A DNA stretch of 52,761 nt, from positions 1 through 52,761 of the forward strand of contig JAYYVF010000099.1 of the NCBI GenBank assembly GCA_036343635.1. The letters are read 5' to 3'. Position 1 is the first letter of the stretch, and every line of letters begins with the position of its first letter. The translations under genes and the position numbers were made by a program. The notes beneath the pieces are model-generated. The model did no database searches, was not told the origin of the DNA, and saw only the letters and a program-made list of their open reading frames with translations. The DNA is from GCA-2693325 sp036343635 (lineage in GTDB: Bacteria > Latescibacterota > UBA2968 > UBA8231). Of the stretch, positions 8,328-16,892 are shown in pieces.

Positions 8328-9692
8328 TCAAAGAACAGCCTCGTCGGGCGGACTATACTGGCCTGATGAACCAACCCAAGGTCGCCCACAGCGTTCGCTC
8401 ATTACAGACCACTCTCCAGCCGTCAAATTCCCGTGATGATGGTACAGGAATCGCTCTAAACCCGCCTCTGCAGCCGATTCTATTAAGCGTTCCAAATCTA
8501 TGGCCGGCATGGGATCGCCGTCGTGTGGCCAACGACCTGCATCTACCCATGGAACAACTCTCTCAGGATTGTCTACTACGGCTAACGCACGAGCCGTTTC
8601 ATCATAGACAACAAGCTCAAAAAATTCGGGGGTTAGAGCACGTTCAAAGTCGGAGCACTCACTAACGTTAGGTAAGACTATGCCAAATAAAGCTTCTACG
8701 ACTTGGAGAGCATCAGCGTCATTTAGGTTGGGATTCCATTCACATAGGGTTTGCACATATCTGCAAACTGTTCCAACCATACCATCAAAACCTCGGTGCC
8801 AAAAATAATGTTTCGGCAATAAAATATCGACGACACCAGCTAACGCAGAAAAATCATAACCGCATAGCGGTGCAAAGGCAGCTGACCTCGGACCAACCCC
8901 TAAGCCAACTGAGTGCGATGCATGGGCATCTAAATTTTTTTTAATATTTGCAAAATAATTAGTCAACGCCTCTACTCGAAAACTCATCCATGAAAAAAGA
9001 TCCGGATCTGAACCAAACAGGTGAAATCCACCAAGTAGTCCGCCACCTCCATGCAATCGAATATTACTTGTATTCAGATTATGCATTTGTTTGTACAGAC
9101 GGTCCTTGGCAGCCACCATAGCGTCAAAGTCGTAATCCATTTCTTCAGCTGTTGAACGCAACGAATCCGGCAGATCGTTAAAAATGTATGAACGAAAATT
9201 CATGTGATGTGGATCAATTTCGTAACCCCATTCCGGCCCATCCATTATTGCGCCATCTACCATTGGATACTGTTCAAGCGTATCGATCATCCGTGCAGAC
9301 GTTGCAGCGAGCGAACGCTCATCTCCAAAAACATGACCGTCTCCACCCGGACCTGCTCCATGTTGAGCCTGAAAAATCCATACTTCCATCCCTCTCTCTT
9401 TAGCGTTGGTCAAGGTCTTAAAAAGCTGACCTCGCTTCTCAGGATGAGAATCTGGCGCAGGTGGAGCCTCCACACCCAGGTTTTTATAAACATCCGGATT
9501 GGGATCGTATGTAAAAGCAGGGGCCTCTTTCATAGGAACATACACCGTTCCCGGTAGTAATTTTGCAGAATTAAATACCAAGGGTCCAATCACCAACCCT
9601 TCAACTCCACCAGCTTGCCAACCATCGAAAATAACTTCGTAGTTTTCGATGAGATGCTCTAGATCGCGCATCACATCCATCCATATCTTCAT
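8328..9692 (-). CDS. Uncharacterised TIM-barrel-like protein, probable glycosidase
   Basis: The ATG at 9692 (MKIWMDVMRDLEHL) has AAGGAG 7 nt upstream, which fixes the start. The 454-residue product has no signal peptide. Its sequence alternates strand-like segments and helices as in a TIM barrel, with MVDGAIMDGPEWGYE, LLPKHYFWHRGFDG and LERFLYHHHGNLTAGEW as its most motif-like parts; acidic residues in the first are candidate catalytic groups. I do not recognise a named family. Proteins of this look, with the YHHHGNLT ending, occur in enolase/MocA-rich gene sets of Latescibacterota-like genomes, so a sugar-processing role is inferred from context. It precedes pdxA by 74 nt. Confidence 0.7.
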   Translation of the reverse strand: MKIWMDVMRDLEHLIENYEVIFDGWQAGGVEGLVIGPLVFNSAKLLPGTVYVPMKEAPAFTYDPNPDVYKNLGVEAPPAPDSHPEKRGQLFKTLTNAKERGMEVWIFQAQHGAGPGGDGHVFGDERSLAATSARMIDTLEQYPMVDGAIMDGPEWGYEIDPHHMNFRSYIFNDLPDSLRSTAEEMDYDFDAMVAAKDRLYKQMHNLNTSNIRLHGGGGLLGGFHLFGSDPDLFSWMSFRVEALTNYFANIKKNLDAHASHSVGLGVGPRSAAFAPLCGYDFSALAGVVDILLPKHYFWHRGFDGMVGTVCRYVQTLCEWNPNLNDADALQVVEALFGIVLPNVSECSDFERALTPEFFELVVYDETARALAVVDNPERVVPWVDAGRWPHDGDPMPAIDLERLIESAAEAGLERFLYHHHGNLTAGEWSVMSERCGRPWVGSSGQYSPPDEAVL

Positions 9693-9870
9693 GATACGAC
9701 TCCTTGCCCCAACCACTTAATTGACGAACAACGCACAATTAACAACAGGTTAGGTTCTTTTTAGTTGAACATAGTTTGCTTAAAAATATCTTTAGCTAAA
9801 TTTAGTTATCGCTTTCTTCAATTTTTTTGAAGCCGAACTTACGTCAAACGTAATTCGCTTTCCTTGTAGC

Positions 9871-11004
9871 TTAAGAGTCCTTTTTAGGGCGATTCAACTT
9901 GACCCGTCCCTGTACCGGCGGAGGTCCTTCGTACCCAATACTCTCCCACCCAGCAACATCTCCACCACGGAGCCGGTAGTCATGAGGATATATCTTGAGA
10001 GACCTCTCTTCCAGTGGTAGCGATACACGGCTGTGAGAGTTACGTGCTGATAATTTAAGAGCTATCGCAATCTCTAATGCCTGCCGATAATCATACCCAC
10101 TGCAGGGAACTGTCCCATCGTTTCGCTCTGCAGCATCTATAAGGCGATTGCAAACTCCAACAAAAAGAGACTCCGGTTCCTCTTGTAGAAACTCGGGATA
10201 TATTGGCGTGGAAAAGCCACCGTGCCCCTCAATAAATACCGGTTGTGGCCCGTTTAGCCACACTTGACCTTTTTCACATTCTAACCACACCCGACATGGC
10301 ACCTTCGCACCATGAACAGGTTCGGGTATTTCACAAACAACATCTCCCGATAGACCGAGCCTACCGTAAGCAGGACAATCAACCTCATGTTCAGCAGCGC
10401 CGTCAGGGAGCCCCCAACCCTTTTGCGCGGCCAAAACTGAACCTTCTACCCAAACTACTTCCATACCTGTCGCTAAACGAAGTTGGGTTAATTGCACACA
10501 ACCTGCACCACTAACTTCTATCGGGAGACCACCAGGAATACTGGCAGCCAAAATAGATCCAAAATTTCCATCCCTTAACCACTCCGCCGTAGCTCGCAAA
10601 TGTGGCACCTCCCAATGAGCCGTTGCACAAGCGAATGCCGTGCCTCTTTCTTCGCAGATACGAACCATTTCATCGGCTTTTTTTAATTCAACCGCCATTG
10701 GTTTTTCACAGGAGACCACTTTCACTCCAGCTTCTGCACAGGAAATAACAGCCTCGTAGCTTAAACGCACGGGTAGAATATTCGCTACAACGTCCGGAAC
10801 CTCGCGTTGAAGTAATTCGTCTAAACTTCCAAGTATATCAACAACACCAAATTCCTTTGCAAACTGCTTCGCACGATCCTTGGAAGAATCAACAAGTATT
10901 ACATCACAATCTTTTCTTTCAGCAAACGTCTGTAAATAGTGACGTCCCCACATACCTGCCCCACCCACAACAGCGACTCTATATTTGTTTCTTTCGTTAT
11001 CCAT
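9871..11004 (-). CDS. Gfo/Idh/MocA family NAD(P)-dependent oxidoreductase
   Basis: The N-terminal Rossmann domain opens RVAVVGGAGMWGRHYLQTF (residues 9-27), and the family's catalytic lysine lies in VVSCEKPMAVELKKA (EKP at 100-102). The C-terminal alpha/beta domain is complete, giving 377 residues. Such enzymes oxidise or reduce a hydroxyl of a sugar, inositol or sugar derivative. The ATG at 11004 follows AGGAGG by a short spacer; a longer frame from 11031 is unlikely. The gene sits 112 nt behind an enolase-superfamily dehydratase and ahead of a glycosidase-like gene, on one strand, which suggests a shared carbohydrate pathway. The exact substrate cannot be read from sequence. Confidence 0.9.
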   Translation of the reverse strand: MDNERNKYRVAVVGGAGMWGRHYLQTFAERKDCDVILVDSSKDRAKQFAKEFGVVDILGSLDELLQREVPDVVANILPVRLSYEAVISCAEAGVKVVSCEKPMAVELKKADEMVRICEERGTAFACATAHWEVPHLRATAEWLRDGNFGSILAASIPGGLPIEVSGAGCVQLTQLRLATGMEVVWVEGSVLAAQKGWGLPDGAAEHEVDCPAYGRLGLSGDVVCEIPEPVHGAKVPCRVWLECEKGQVWLNGPQPVFIEGHGGFSTPIYPEFLQEEPESLFVGVCNRLIDAAERNDGTVPCSGYDYRQALEIAIALKLSARNSHSRVSLPLEERSLKIYPHDYRLRGGDVAGWESIGYEGPPPVQGRVKLNRPKKDS

Positions 11005-11116
11005 CTCTCCTCCTATACAAGGCACACTCACTCAAACACGTATTGATAAACATTTTTGAATCCCACGCCTATTGACGTAGAAAATTGACATCTGACCTCT
11101 TGCAACAAAAAATCAA

Positions 11117-12169
11117 TTAAAGAAGAGCCTCATTGGGCTCTACACCGAAACCAATGCCATCACCTATTTGCAAATAGCCTCCTTCTGGTACCGGCTCATG
11201 GAGCCACAAACATGGGCCGTCTTGTCTAAAGTGGGCCACATGACATTCGGCTAGATCCATTCCATATCCTGCGGACAGAAAGTGTAAGCCCCAGACCTCC
11301 CCACCACGATGAGGACAAACTGGTATCTTATATGAACTGGCTAACTCAGAAATACGCAAAAGTTCTGTTAAGCCTCCACACCAAGTTATATCGGGCTGCC
11401 AGATATCCAAGGAATCAGCTCGAGCAATATGTCCAAATGCATGTCTCGTAAAATCATGCTCTCCACCAACAAGCTTTACGGGAAACAACTCTGATTTCAA
11501 TCGGGCCAATTCGCTTAGATCGTCTGGTGACAACACATCTTCAAACCAATAAACACCAAAATCTAAAAGACCTTTGGCCGCATCAAGAGCATATTTCACG
11601 TCCCACGACATATACGCGTCAACCATTAATAAAGCATCATTCCCAAAAACATCTCTTGCAGATCGAACATTCGCGATCAATTGGTCCAAATTCGTGTTTT
11701 CCTTTTTCCCAGCTAAGTGTGTAAACTTGTATGCGGTAAAACCATCATCGCGACTACGCATTGGGTCCTGGGACGTCGCATATCCCTTGACCCGATTTCT
11801 AGCCACACCACCTAAAAGCTCACAAGTCGATTTTGATTCTGCTCGCGCAAGCGCATCCCACACGGCTAAGTCCAAACCACTCAGTGCCATTAACGCCAAC
11901 CCGCCTCGACCGTAGGGTACGCTTGCTATATAAAGTAATTCCCAAAGAGCAGATATATCCTCAACGCTATCAACTGATTTTCCTATTATAATTTCTCGAA
12001 AATGTTTATTAATCACTTCAACTGCTGCTACACCGCCCCCGCCATAACCCCAGCCAATTACACCGCAATCGGTTTCTACTCTAACCACTATTTGCCAAAA
12101 ATGCGTACGCCATGTCTTAGTCGCATGATTATAATTTGGGTACACAGCCTTCACATCAACTAATCTCAT
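11117..12169 (-). CDS. Enolase-superfamily sugar-acid dehydratase (mandelate racemase / muconate lactonizing family)
   Basis: The 350-residue protein has the capping domain (residues 1-110) and the TIM barrel of the superfamily. Metal ligands are Asp184 in LMVDAYMSWD, Glu210 in YWFEDVLSPDD and Glu237 in LVGGEHDFT. Asp260 (IWQPD) and His287 (VCPHRGGE) form the His-Asp dyad of the mandelate racemase subgroup. On the second strand the usual Lys-x-Lys is YKFTH, which is closer to acid-sugar dehydratases of the rhamnonate group than to racemases. The likely reaction is loss of water from a sugar acid to a 2-keto-3-deoxy acid. It starts 15 nt after rlmKL ends, with GGAG before the ATG. Confidence 0.88.
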   Translation of the reverse strand: MRLVDVKAVYPNYNHATKTWRTHFWQIVVRVETDCGVIGWGYGGGGVAAVEVINKHFREIIIGKSVDSVEDISALWELLYIASVPYGRGGLALMALSGLDLAVWDALARAESKSTCELLGGVARNRVKGYATSQDPMRSRDDGFTAYKFTHLAGKKENTNLDQLIANVRSARDVFGNDALLMVDAYMSWDVKYALDAAKGLLDFGVYWFEDVLSPDDLSELARLKSELFPVKLVGGEHDFTRHAFGHIARADSLDIWQPDITWCGGLTELLRISELASSYKIPVCPHRGGEVWGLHFLSAGYGMDLAECHVAHFRQDGPCLWLHEPVPEGGYLQIGDGIGFGVEPNEALL

Positions 12170-12184
12170 TTATTCTCACTCCAT

Positions 12185-14335
12185 TCACGACGACCTCTTC
12201 AAGTTCCAGCACGAATGTATATTAGCCCTTCGTTCAAAATCCCGGTCTATGGTCTGCGAAGTCAAATCCTCAACTTTCCACTCTGAAAATCGGGATATAT
12301 CCATCTTAAATCGACGAAAATTTGTTGAAAATATTATTTCACCGTCATCACTCAAAAGTCTTCCCACGTCATGCAAGAGTTTAACGTAGTCCCTTTGAAC
12401 ATCAAAGTGGCCTTCCATTCGCTTAGAATTTGAAAAGGTTGGTGGATCTACAAAAATTAGACCATACCGTTCGACGCGGGGTTTTTTCAGCCAATCTAGA
12501 CAATTGGCTTGAAAAACATGGTTCGTTCCAGCCGCCAACCCGTTTAGTGCAAAATTTCGTTTAGCCCATTCTAAATATGTTTTTGACATATCGACCGTTG
12601 TCGTAGAAAGAGCACCCCCCAAAGCTGCAAATACCGATGCTGTTCCAGTATAAGAGAACAAATTAAGAAAGTTTCTCCCAAAAGATCTTAAGCCAATAAA
12701 TTCTCGCACAAGCCTATGATCTAAAAAAAGTCCCGTATCAATGTATTCATCAAAATTCACCCAAAATCTGCCTCTGCCCTCATGTACCTCATAAAATTTT
12801 CCGTGAGCATTTGCCCGTTCATATTGGTCGGAGCCTCGTTGACGTTGACGAACTTTAAATCGTATTCTTTCGGGTGCAATACCCAATGTTTCAGGCAATA
12901 TTTTTAGTGCTTCCTCAAGTCTTATTTTCGCACGATGAACATCTACTTTTTTTGGCGCCTTATACTCCTGAACATGTGCCCATAGATATTTGCCATGATA
13001 GAGATCAATAGCTAATGCATATTCAGGCAGATCTGCATCATACAATCTATAGCATTGTATATTCTTACGACGCGCCCAACGTCCCAGCAACCGTTGATTT
13101 TTCTTCAAGCGATTAGCTAACATCTGTGCCCCGGAAGAAACCTTTTTTTCGTTTGGTACCGTCGAAACAAAAAAACTTTCATTCACCTCAAATCGAAATA
13201 ACCGGCAATCGATAGCCCCGTTGTTAAATTTGTTAGTCAATATTGCACGCATACCCAGCTCTTTACCAAGATCGGGACGACCGGTAAATATAGCAGCCTT
13301 CCAACCATCGAAACGTGTTTTGATTAAGCCTCCCAAGTCTGCATACAGGCGTCGTAGCTCTCGTTCCGAGCCAAGCCTTTCCCCATATGGCGGATTCGTC
13401 ACTAATAACCCCCCGCCTTCGGTAGGTGGTTTACTATCCCTGAAGTCCTGTTGAAAAATATTAACGTGTTCACTAATTCCTGCACGCTCCGCATTAACCC
13501 GTGCGTTTACAATTACGCTGGGATCTTTATCGGTACCGACCAGATCCAAGGATGATGTTTGGCGTGTGCAACGACGATCGTTTGCTTCGTCAAGCAAATT
13601 CTTCCAATCAGACTCCCGATGTTGAGTCCAACACATAAAACCCGGTCTAGAACGAAATAAACCCGGTGCGATGTCAAACGCCATCAATGCTGCTTCAATA
13701 ACCAATGTGCCAGATCCACACATCGGATCCAATAACGACCCTCCGGAAGCAGCCATTTCCGGCCATCCCGATCGGTATAATATCGCTGCGGCAATATTCT
13801 CTTTGAGTGGCGCCAAATTACCACTTTTACGATACCCTCTCCGATGCAAACTTTCACCCGATAGATCAAGGCACAGAGTGGCTAATTTCTCATTTACCCG
13901 AACGTGTATGCGAATATCAGGATTTTTAACATCCACCGACGGACGGGTACCCTTTTTATTCCGAAATTGGTCAACCACCGCATCTTTAACCTTAAGAGAC
14001 GCATAGTGACTATGGGAAATGGTGGGCGAACGAAATATTTGACAATCTACCGCAAGCGTGCCATCAACTCTTAGGTGTTCCATCCAATCTATCTGTTTTG
14101 CACTTGTATAAAGGTCGTCTGTTGATCCAACCTCGAATTCTTGTAATGGCATCAGAACACGGTTGGCAAGTCGGGACCAAAGACAGACTTTGTAAGCCAA
14201 CGCCACCGACCCACTAAACCCCGCACCACCCCAACGCTGACGAATCTTCTTTGCACCAAGATTTTGAAGTTCCGAAATGAGTAGGTCCGTACAGCCGCGC
14301 GGTGTGGTGACCACAAAAGTATAATTCTTATTCAA
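12185..14335 (-). CDS. rlmL: Bifunctional 23S rRNA guanine methyltransferase RlmKL
   Basis: At 716 residues this matches E. coli RlmKL (702), which methylates G2445 (N2) and G2069 (N7) of 23S rRNA. The N-terminal THUMP region comes first. It is followed by the RlmL domain with SLLDPMCGSGTLVIEAALMA and the catalytic VTNPPYGERLG. The RlmK domain follows with NLFSYTGTASVFAALGGA and the catalytic FVDPPTFSNSKRMEG. Translation must begin at a TTG at 14335, since no ATG lies in reach of the THUMP start. The fused form is typical of Proteobacteria and some other Gram-negatives. The sugar-acid genes follow within 15 nt, though they share no obvious function with it. Confidence 0.95.
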   Translation of the reverse strand: MNKNYTFVVTTPRGCTDLLISELQNLGAKKIRQRWGGAGFSGSVALAYKVCLWSRLANRVLMPLQEFEVGSTDDLYTSAKQIDWMEHLRVDGTLAVDCQIFRSPTISHSHYASLKVKDAVVDQFRNKKGTRPSVDVKNPDIRIHVRVNEKLATLCLDLSGESLHRRGYRKSGNLAPLKENIAAAILYRSGWPEMAASGGSLLDPMCGSGTLVIEAALMAFDIAPGLFRSRPGFMCWTQHRESDWKNLLDEANDRRCTRQTSSLDLVGTDKDPSVIVNARVNAERAGISEHVNIFQQDFRDSKPPTEGGGLLVTNPPYGERLGSERELRRLYADLGGLIKTRFDGWKAAIFTGRPDLGKELGMRAILTNKFNNGAIDCRLFRFEVNESFFVSTVPNEKKVSSGAQMLANRLKKNQRLLGRWARRKNIQCYRLYDADLPEYALAIDLYHGKYLWAHVQEYKAPKKVDVHRAKIRLEEALKILPETLGIAPERIRFKVRQRQRGSDQYERANAHGKFYEVHEGRGRFWVNFDEYIDTGLFLDHRLVREFIGLRSFGRNFLNLFSYTGTASVFAALGGALSTTTVDMSKTYLEWAKRNFALNGLAAGTNHVFQANCLDWLKKPRVERYGLIFVDPPTFSNSKRMEGHFDVQRDYVKLLHDVGRLLSDDGEIIFSTNFRRFKMDISRFSEWKVEDLTSQTIDRDFERRANIHSCWNLKRSS

Positions 14336-14376
14336 AATTTAATAGACCATTATTCGTAAAAGGAATACGAAAAAAC

Positions 14377-14414
14377 TTTAAAAAAAGGCCGCTCCAAGAA
14401 ATAGAGCGACCTTT
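14377..14414 (-). terminator. Rho-independent terminator downstream of the AraC-type regulator gene
   Basis: On the minus strand the arms AAAGGTCGCTC (14404-14414) and GAGCGGCCTTT (14384-14394) can pair over 11 positions with a single G-T mismatch around a 9-nt loop, and the stem runs straight into a TTTTTTT run. This is a textbook intrinsic terminator. It ends transcripts coming from the regulator gene about 170 nt upstream and lies just before the rlmKL start. Confidence 0.8.
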
Positions 14415-14584
14415 CACACCAGCCGTAAAACAACCTCCCCACACCGCCTTAGACATATCTGGTATCGCTCGACAGAATCCGAGCTAAGAGGCTGAGAACG
14501 AACGCGTGATGAAACTGTAACAAATCAGTCAACCACACAAGCCGTTTTATCTGTCCAAATTCACAACTTCTATCTGATTTAACT
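14415..14584 (-). other. 170-nt transcribed leader to the terminator, no gene seen
   Basis: Between the end of the regulator gene and the terminator lie 170 nt without an open frame of note. The minus strand contains G-rich stretches (GGCGGTGTGGGGAGG) unlike the AT-rich gaps elsewhere. It may be a structured 3' untranslated region or a small RNA released with the terminator hairpin. I recognise no known RNA family in it. Confidence 0.3.
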
Positions 14585-15313
14585 TTATGAGACCAAATTG
14601 ACACTACGACGCTTTAGCCGATAACGAGCTGGCGATTGTCCTACGTGGCGACTGAAAATCCGTGAAAAATGCTCAGGCGTACTAAAACCAACCCTAGCAG
14701 AAATTTGGGAAATATTTAAAGACGTCGTCTCAAGAAGACAGCGGGCTCCTCGCAAGCGACAAACATGTAAGAAATCCGTAAATGTGGTACTCGCTACTGC
14801 ACGTACCCTACTGGAAACAGTATTTGCACTAATACCAAAACGCAGAGCAACCTCTTCGCGAGTCTTAATTGCTGGCGCATGGGCAAATATGTGATCAACC
14901 ACGGGATCGTTATGTCCCCTATAAAGAAACTCCTCCTTCACCGGAACAGATATTATCTCCAAAAGCTGGTCAACCATCAAAGGTGCCGGTAAATAATCCA
15001 ACGCACCTGCCCGTATTGCCTTTACCACCCAAGGAATTAAAGGTTTGCCGTTCACAGCAATTACCTGACGTCCTCCCTCTACAAGTAAACCAATGTTTGG
15101 TAACGGATCATCGCTGAAACCTCGAATATCATAAATAACAAAATCATAGGATATTTGATCGAGTAAGGCCAAAGTCCGATCCATGTCGACAGTACGATCG
15201 GTGACAAATTTATTTTGAACCAAGGTCTTTCCCACTTGCGCATCGACACCATTTTTGGCCATCCAAAGCAACCTTTTTTCCACTGGTCCTTTTTTCGTCA
15301 AACGTTTTGACAT
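14585..15313 (-). CDS. AraC-family transcription regulator with receiver-like N-terminal domain
   Basis: The C-terminal 100 residues form the AraC double helix-turn-helix, with ISQISARVGFSTPEHFSRIF and GQSPARYRLKRR as the second motif. A further helix-turn-helix-like stretch (TREEVALRFGISANTVSSRV) precedes it. The N-terminal half resembles a response-regulator receiver: YDFVIYDIRG ends with the aspartate position and AGALDYLPAP matches the last loop. However, the conserved lysine before the last proline is alanine, and no kinase gene is nearby. It may be a pseudo-receiver. I placed the start at the ATG at 15313 (MSKRLTKKG) with AGGGA upstream; 15376 is possible. Its targets are unknown; the flanking genes are obvious candidates. 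Confidence 0.82.
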   Translation of the reverse strand: MSKRLTKKGPVEKRLLWMAKNGVDAQVGKTLVQNKFVTDRTVDMDRTLALLDQISYDFVIYDIRGFSDDPLPNIGLLVEGGRQVIAVNGKPLIPWVVKAIRAGALDYLPAPLMVDQLLEIISVPVKEEFLYRGHNDPVVDHIFAHAPAIKTREEVALRFGISANTVSSRVRAVASTTFTDFLHVCRLRGARCLLETTSLNISQISARVGFSTPEHFSRIFSRHVGQSPARYRLKRRSVNLVS

Positions 15314-15453
15314 ATACACAAATTCCCTGGATAGAACACCTTGCTGCGTTTGCTTTATATATGAATACCTTATCAAAAAGAAATAAGCGGGTCAATAAAC
15401 ACGTTACTTTTTTCGCGAAATTCCAGCACAGTAATTGTCAGCAACTCGGAACT

Positions 15454-16863
15454 CTATTTTATATCTCTCTTTGTCTTCCGAAGGCCGTCCAGTGCTGCCA
15501 TTCGAAAACCTTCAGAAAAAGTCGGATAGTTAAAGACCTGATCAATAAAATAATCTATACGCACCCGAAAATTCAATGCCATATGCCCGATTGGAATAAT
15601 TTCCGTAGCGTTGGTCCCGATTATATGAACCCCTAGTAATTCGAGAGTTTCAGAGTGAAACAACAACTTGACTAAACCAGAAGTATCCCCAGCCATAGGT
15701 CCTCTGGCAATTTCACTATATTTGGCCCGGCCGACTTCATAGTTAATACTTTTTTCTTTTAATTCCTTTTCTGTTGATCCCACACTCGAAATTTCCGGAA
15801 CGCTGTAGATCCCTATAGGAAATACCTTAGGGAAATGGTGGCTCCCCATTGCGAAAGCATTACGTATGGACAACCTCCCCTGTTCCATCGAGGTCGAGGC
15901 TAAAGCAGGCAGACCTATTACGTCGCCTGCTGCATAAATATGGGAACATACCGTCTGAAAAAGTGGATTTACTGGTATATGCCCGTCAGCTAGTTCAATT
16001 CCTATTTGTTCAAGCTTCAAACCATTAACGTTCGCTAGACGTCCCATGGAATAAAATAGATATGGTGCCTTTATAGCCGATCCGTTGCGAAACACAACCT
16101 GCGCCTGACCAGTTTTGGCATGGCTTAATTCAACGATATCATCACCCAAGCCTAACCGAACATCGATACCTATCTCCTGCATTTCATTACTAAACAAGTC
16201 ACCTATTTCTTCATCTAGCATCCGCATGACGCCGGTCCGTCTGTCTATTAAAATCACCTCAACACCTAAAGCAGCAAACATCGTTGCATATTCACATCCA
16301 ATAACACCGGCTCCTACCACTATTAAACGCTCTGGTATCGTCTTCATCCTAAAAACATGATCCGAATCAAGAAAAACGTCGCTATCTTGCGGTATTTCAA
16401 TGGGATGCCTTGGTCGAGATCCTGTAGCAATAAGCGCGTAACTGAAGTGTATCAATTTTTCGAGTTTCAACTCGGCATTAAACACCTCTAAGCAATGCCG
16501 GTCTCGAAAAGATGCAGATCCATATATAACCTTTACCCCGGCATCTTCACACTCGTTTTCTATTTGGCTGTTCTCCTCTGCTACTACCTTGAACAATCGT
16601 TTCTGCAGATCCGGCATTGATATTTTGTCATGTCGACTTTGGTCTCCAAAAAAAGCTTTAAGCTGAAAGCCGGTGATATCGAGTATGGCTAACCTTAGAG
16701 CTTTCGAAGGTATCGTACCTTGATGCAAACAAGATCCACCGAGCATCCCCATGCGGTCAATCAGGGCCACTTTCTTGCCCTCTTGCGCTGCCTGTAAGGC
16801 GCCTTTTTCGCCTGCTGGACCAGCACCTATCACCGCCAAATCAACTTGTATTTCTTCCACCAT
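15454..16863 (-). CDS. sthA: Soluble pyridine nucleotide transhydrogenase (Si-specific, SthA)
   Basis: This FAD flavoprotein moves hydride between NADPH and NAD. It has the FAD loop LAVIGAGPAGEKGA (9-22) and then GGSCLHQGTIPSKALR, where the second redox cysteine of lipoamide dehydrogenases is replaced by Thr50. GTIPSKALR is the hallmark of SthA. A second nucleotide loop, IVVGAGVIGCEYA, and the FAD motif IYAAGDVIG follow, and the dimerisation domain is complete. The ATG at 16863 is preferred over a TTG at 16878 because GGGAGAAG stands before it. It follows the sulfatase gene by 29 nt on the same strand and is probably co-transcribed. Cytoplasmic; it balances NADPH made by sugar oxidation. Confidence 0.92.
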   Translation of the reverse strand: MVEEIQVDLAVIGAGPAGEKGALQAAQEGKKVALIDRMGMLGGSCLHQGTIPSKALRLAILDITGFQLKAFFGDQSRHDKISMPDLQKRLFKVVAEENSQIENECEDAGVKVIYGSASFRDRHCLEVFNAELKLEKLIHFSYALIATGSRPRHPIEIPQDSDVFLDSDHVFRMKTIPERLIVVGAGVIGCEYATMFAALGVEVILIDRRTGVMRMLDEEIGDLFSNEMQEIGIDVRLGLGDDIVELSHAKTGQAQVVFRNGSAIKAPYLFYSMGRLANVNGLKLEQIGIELADGHIPVNPLFQTVCSHIYAAGDVIGLPALASTSMEQGRLSIRNAFAMGSHHFPKVFPIGIYSVPEISSVGSTEKELKEKSINYEVGRAKYSEIARGPMAGDTSGLVKLLFHSETLELLGVHIIGTNATEIIPIGHMALNFRVRIDYFIDQVFNYPTFSEGFRMAALDGLRKTKRDIK

Positions 16864-16892
16864 GAAATCTTCTCCCAAAACCTGTTTTTTTT

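Noticed and set aside
14585..15313. A two-component system
   Set aside because: No histidine kinase gene is next to the regulator and its receiver-like domain lacks a key residue.
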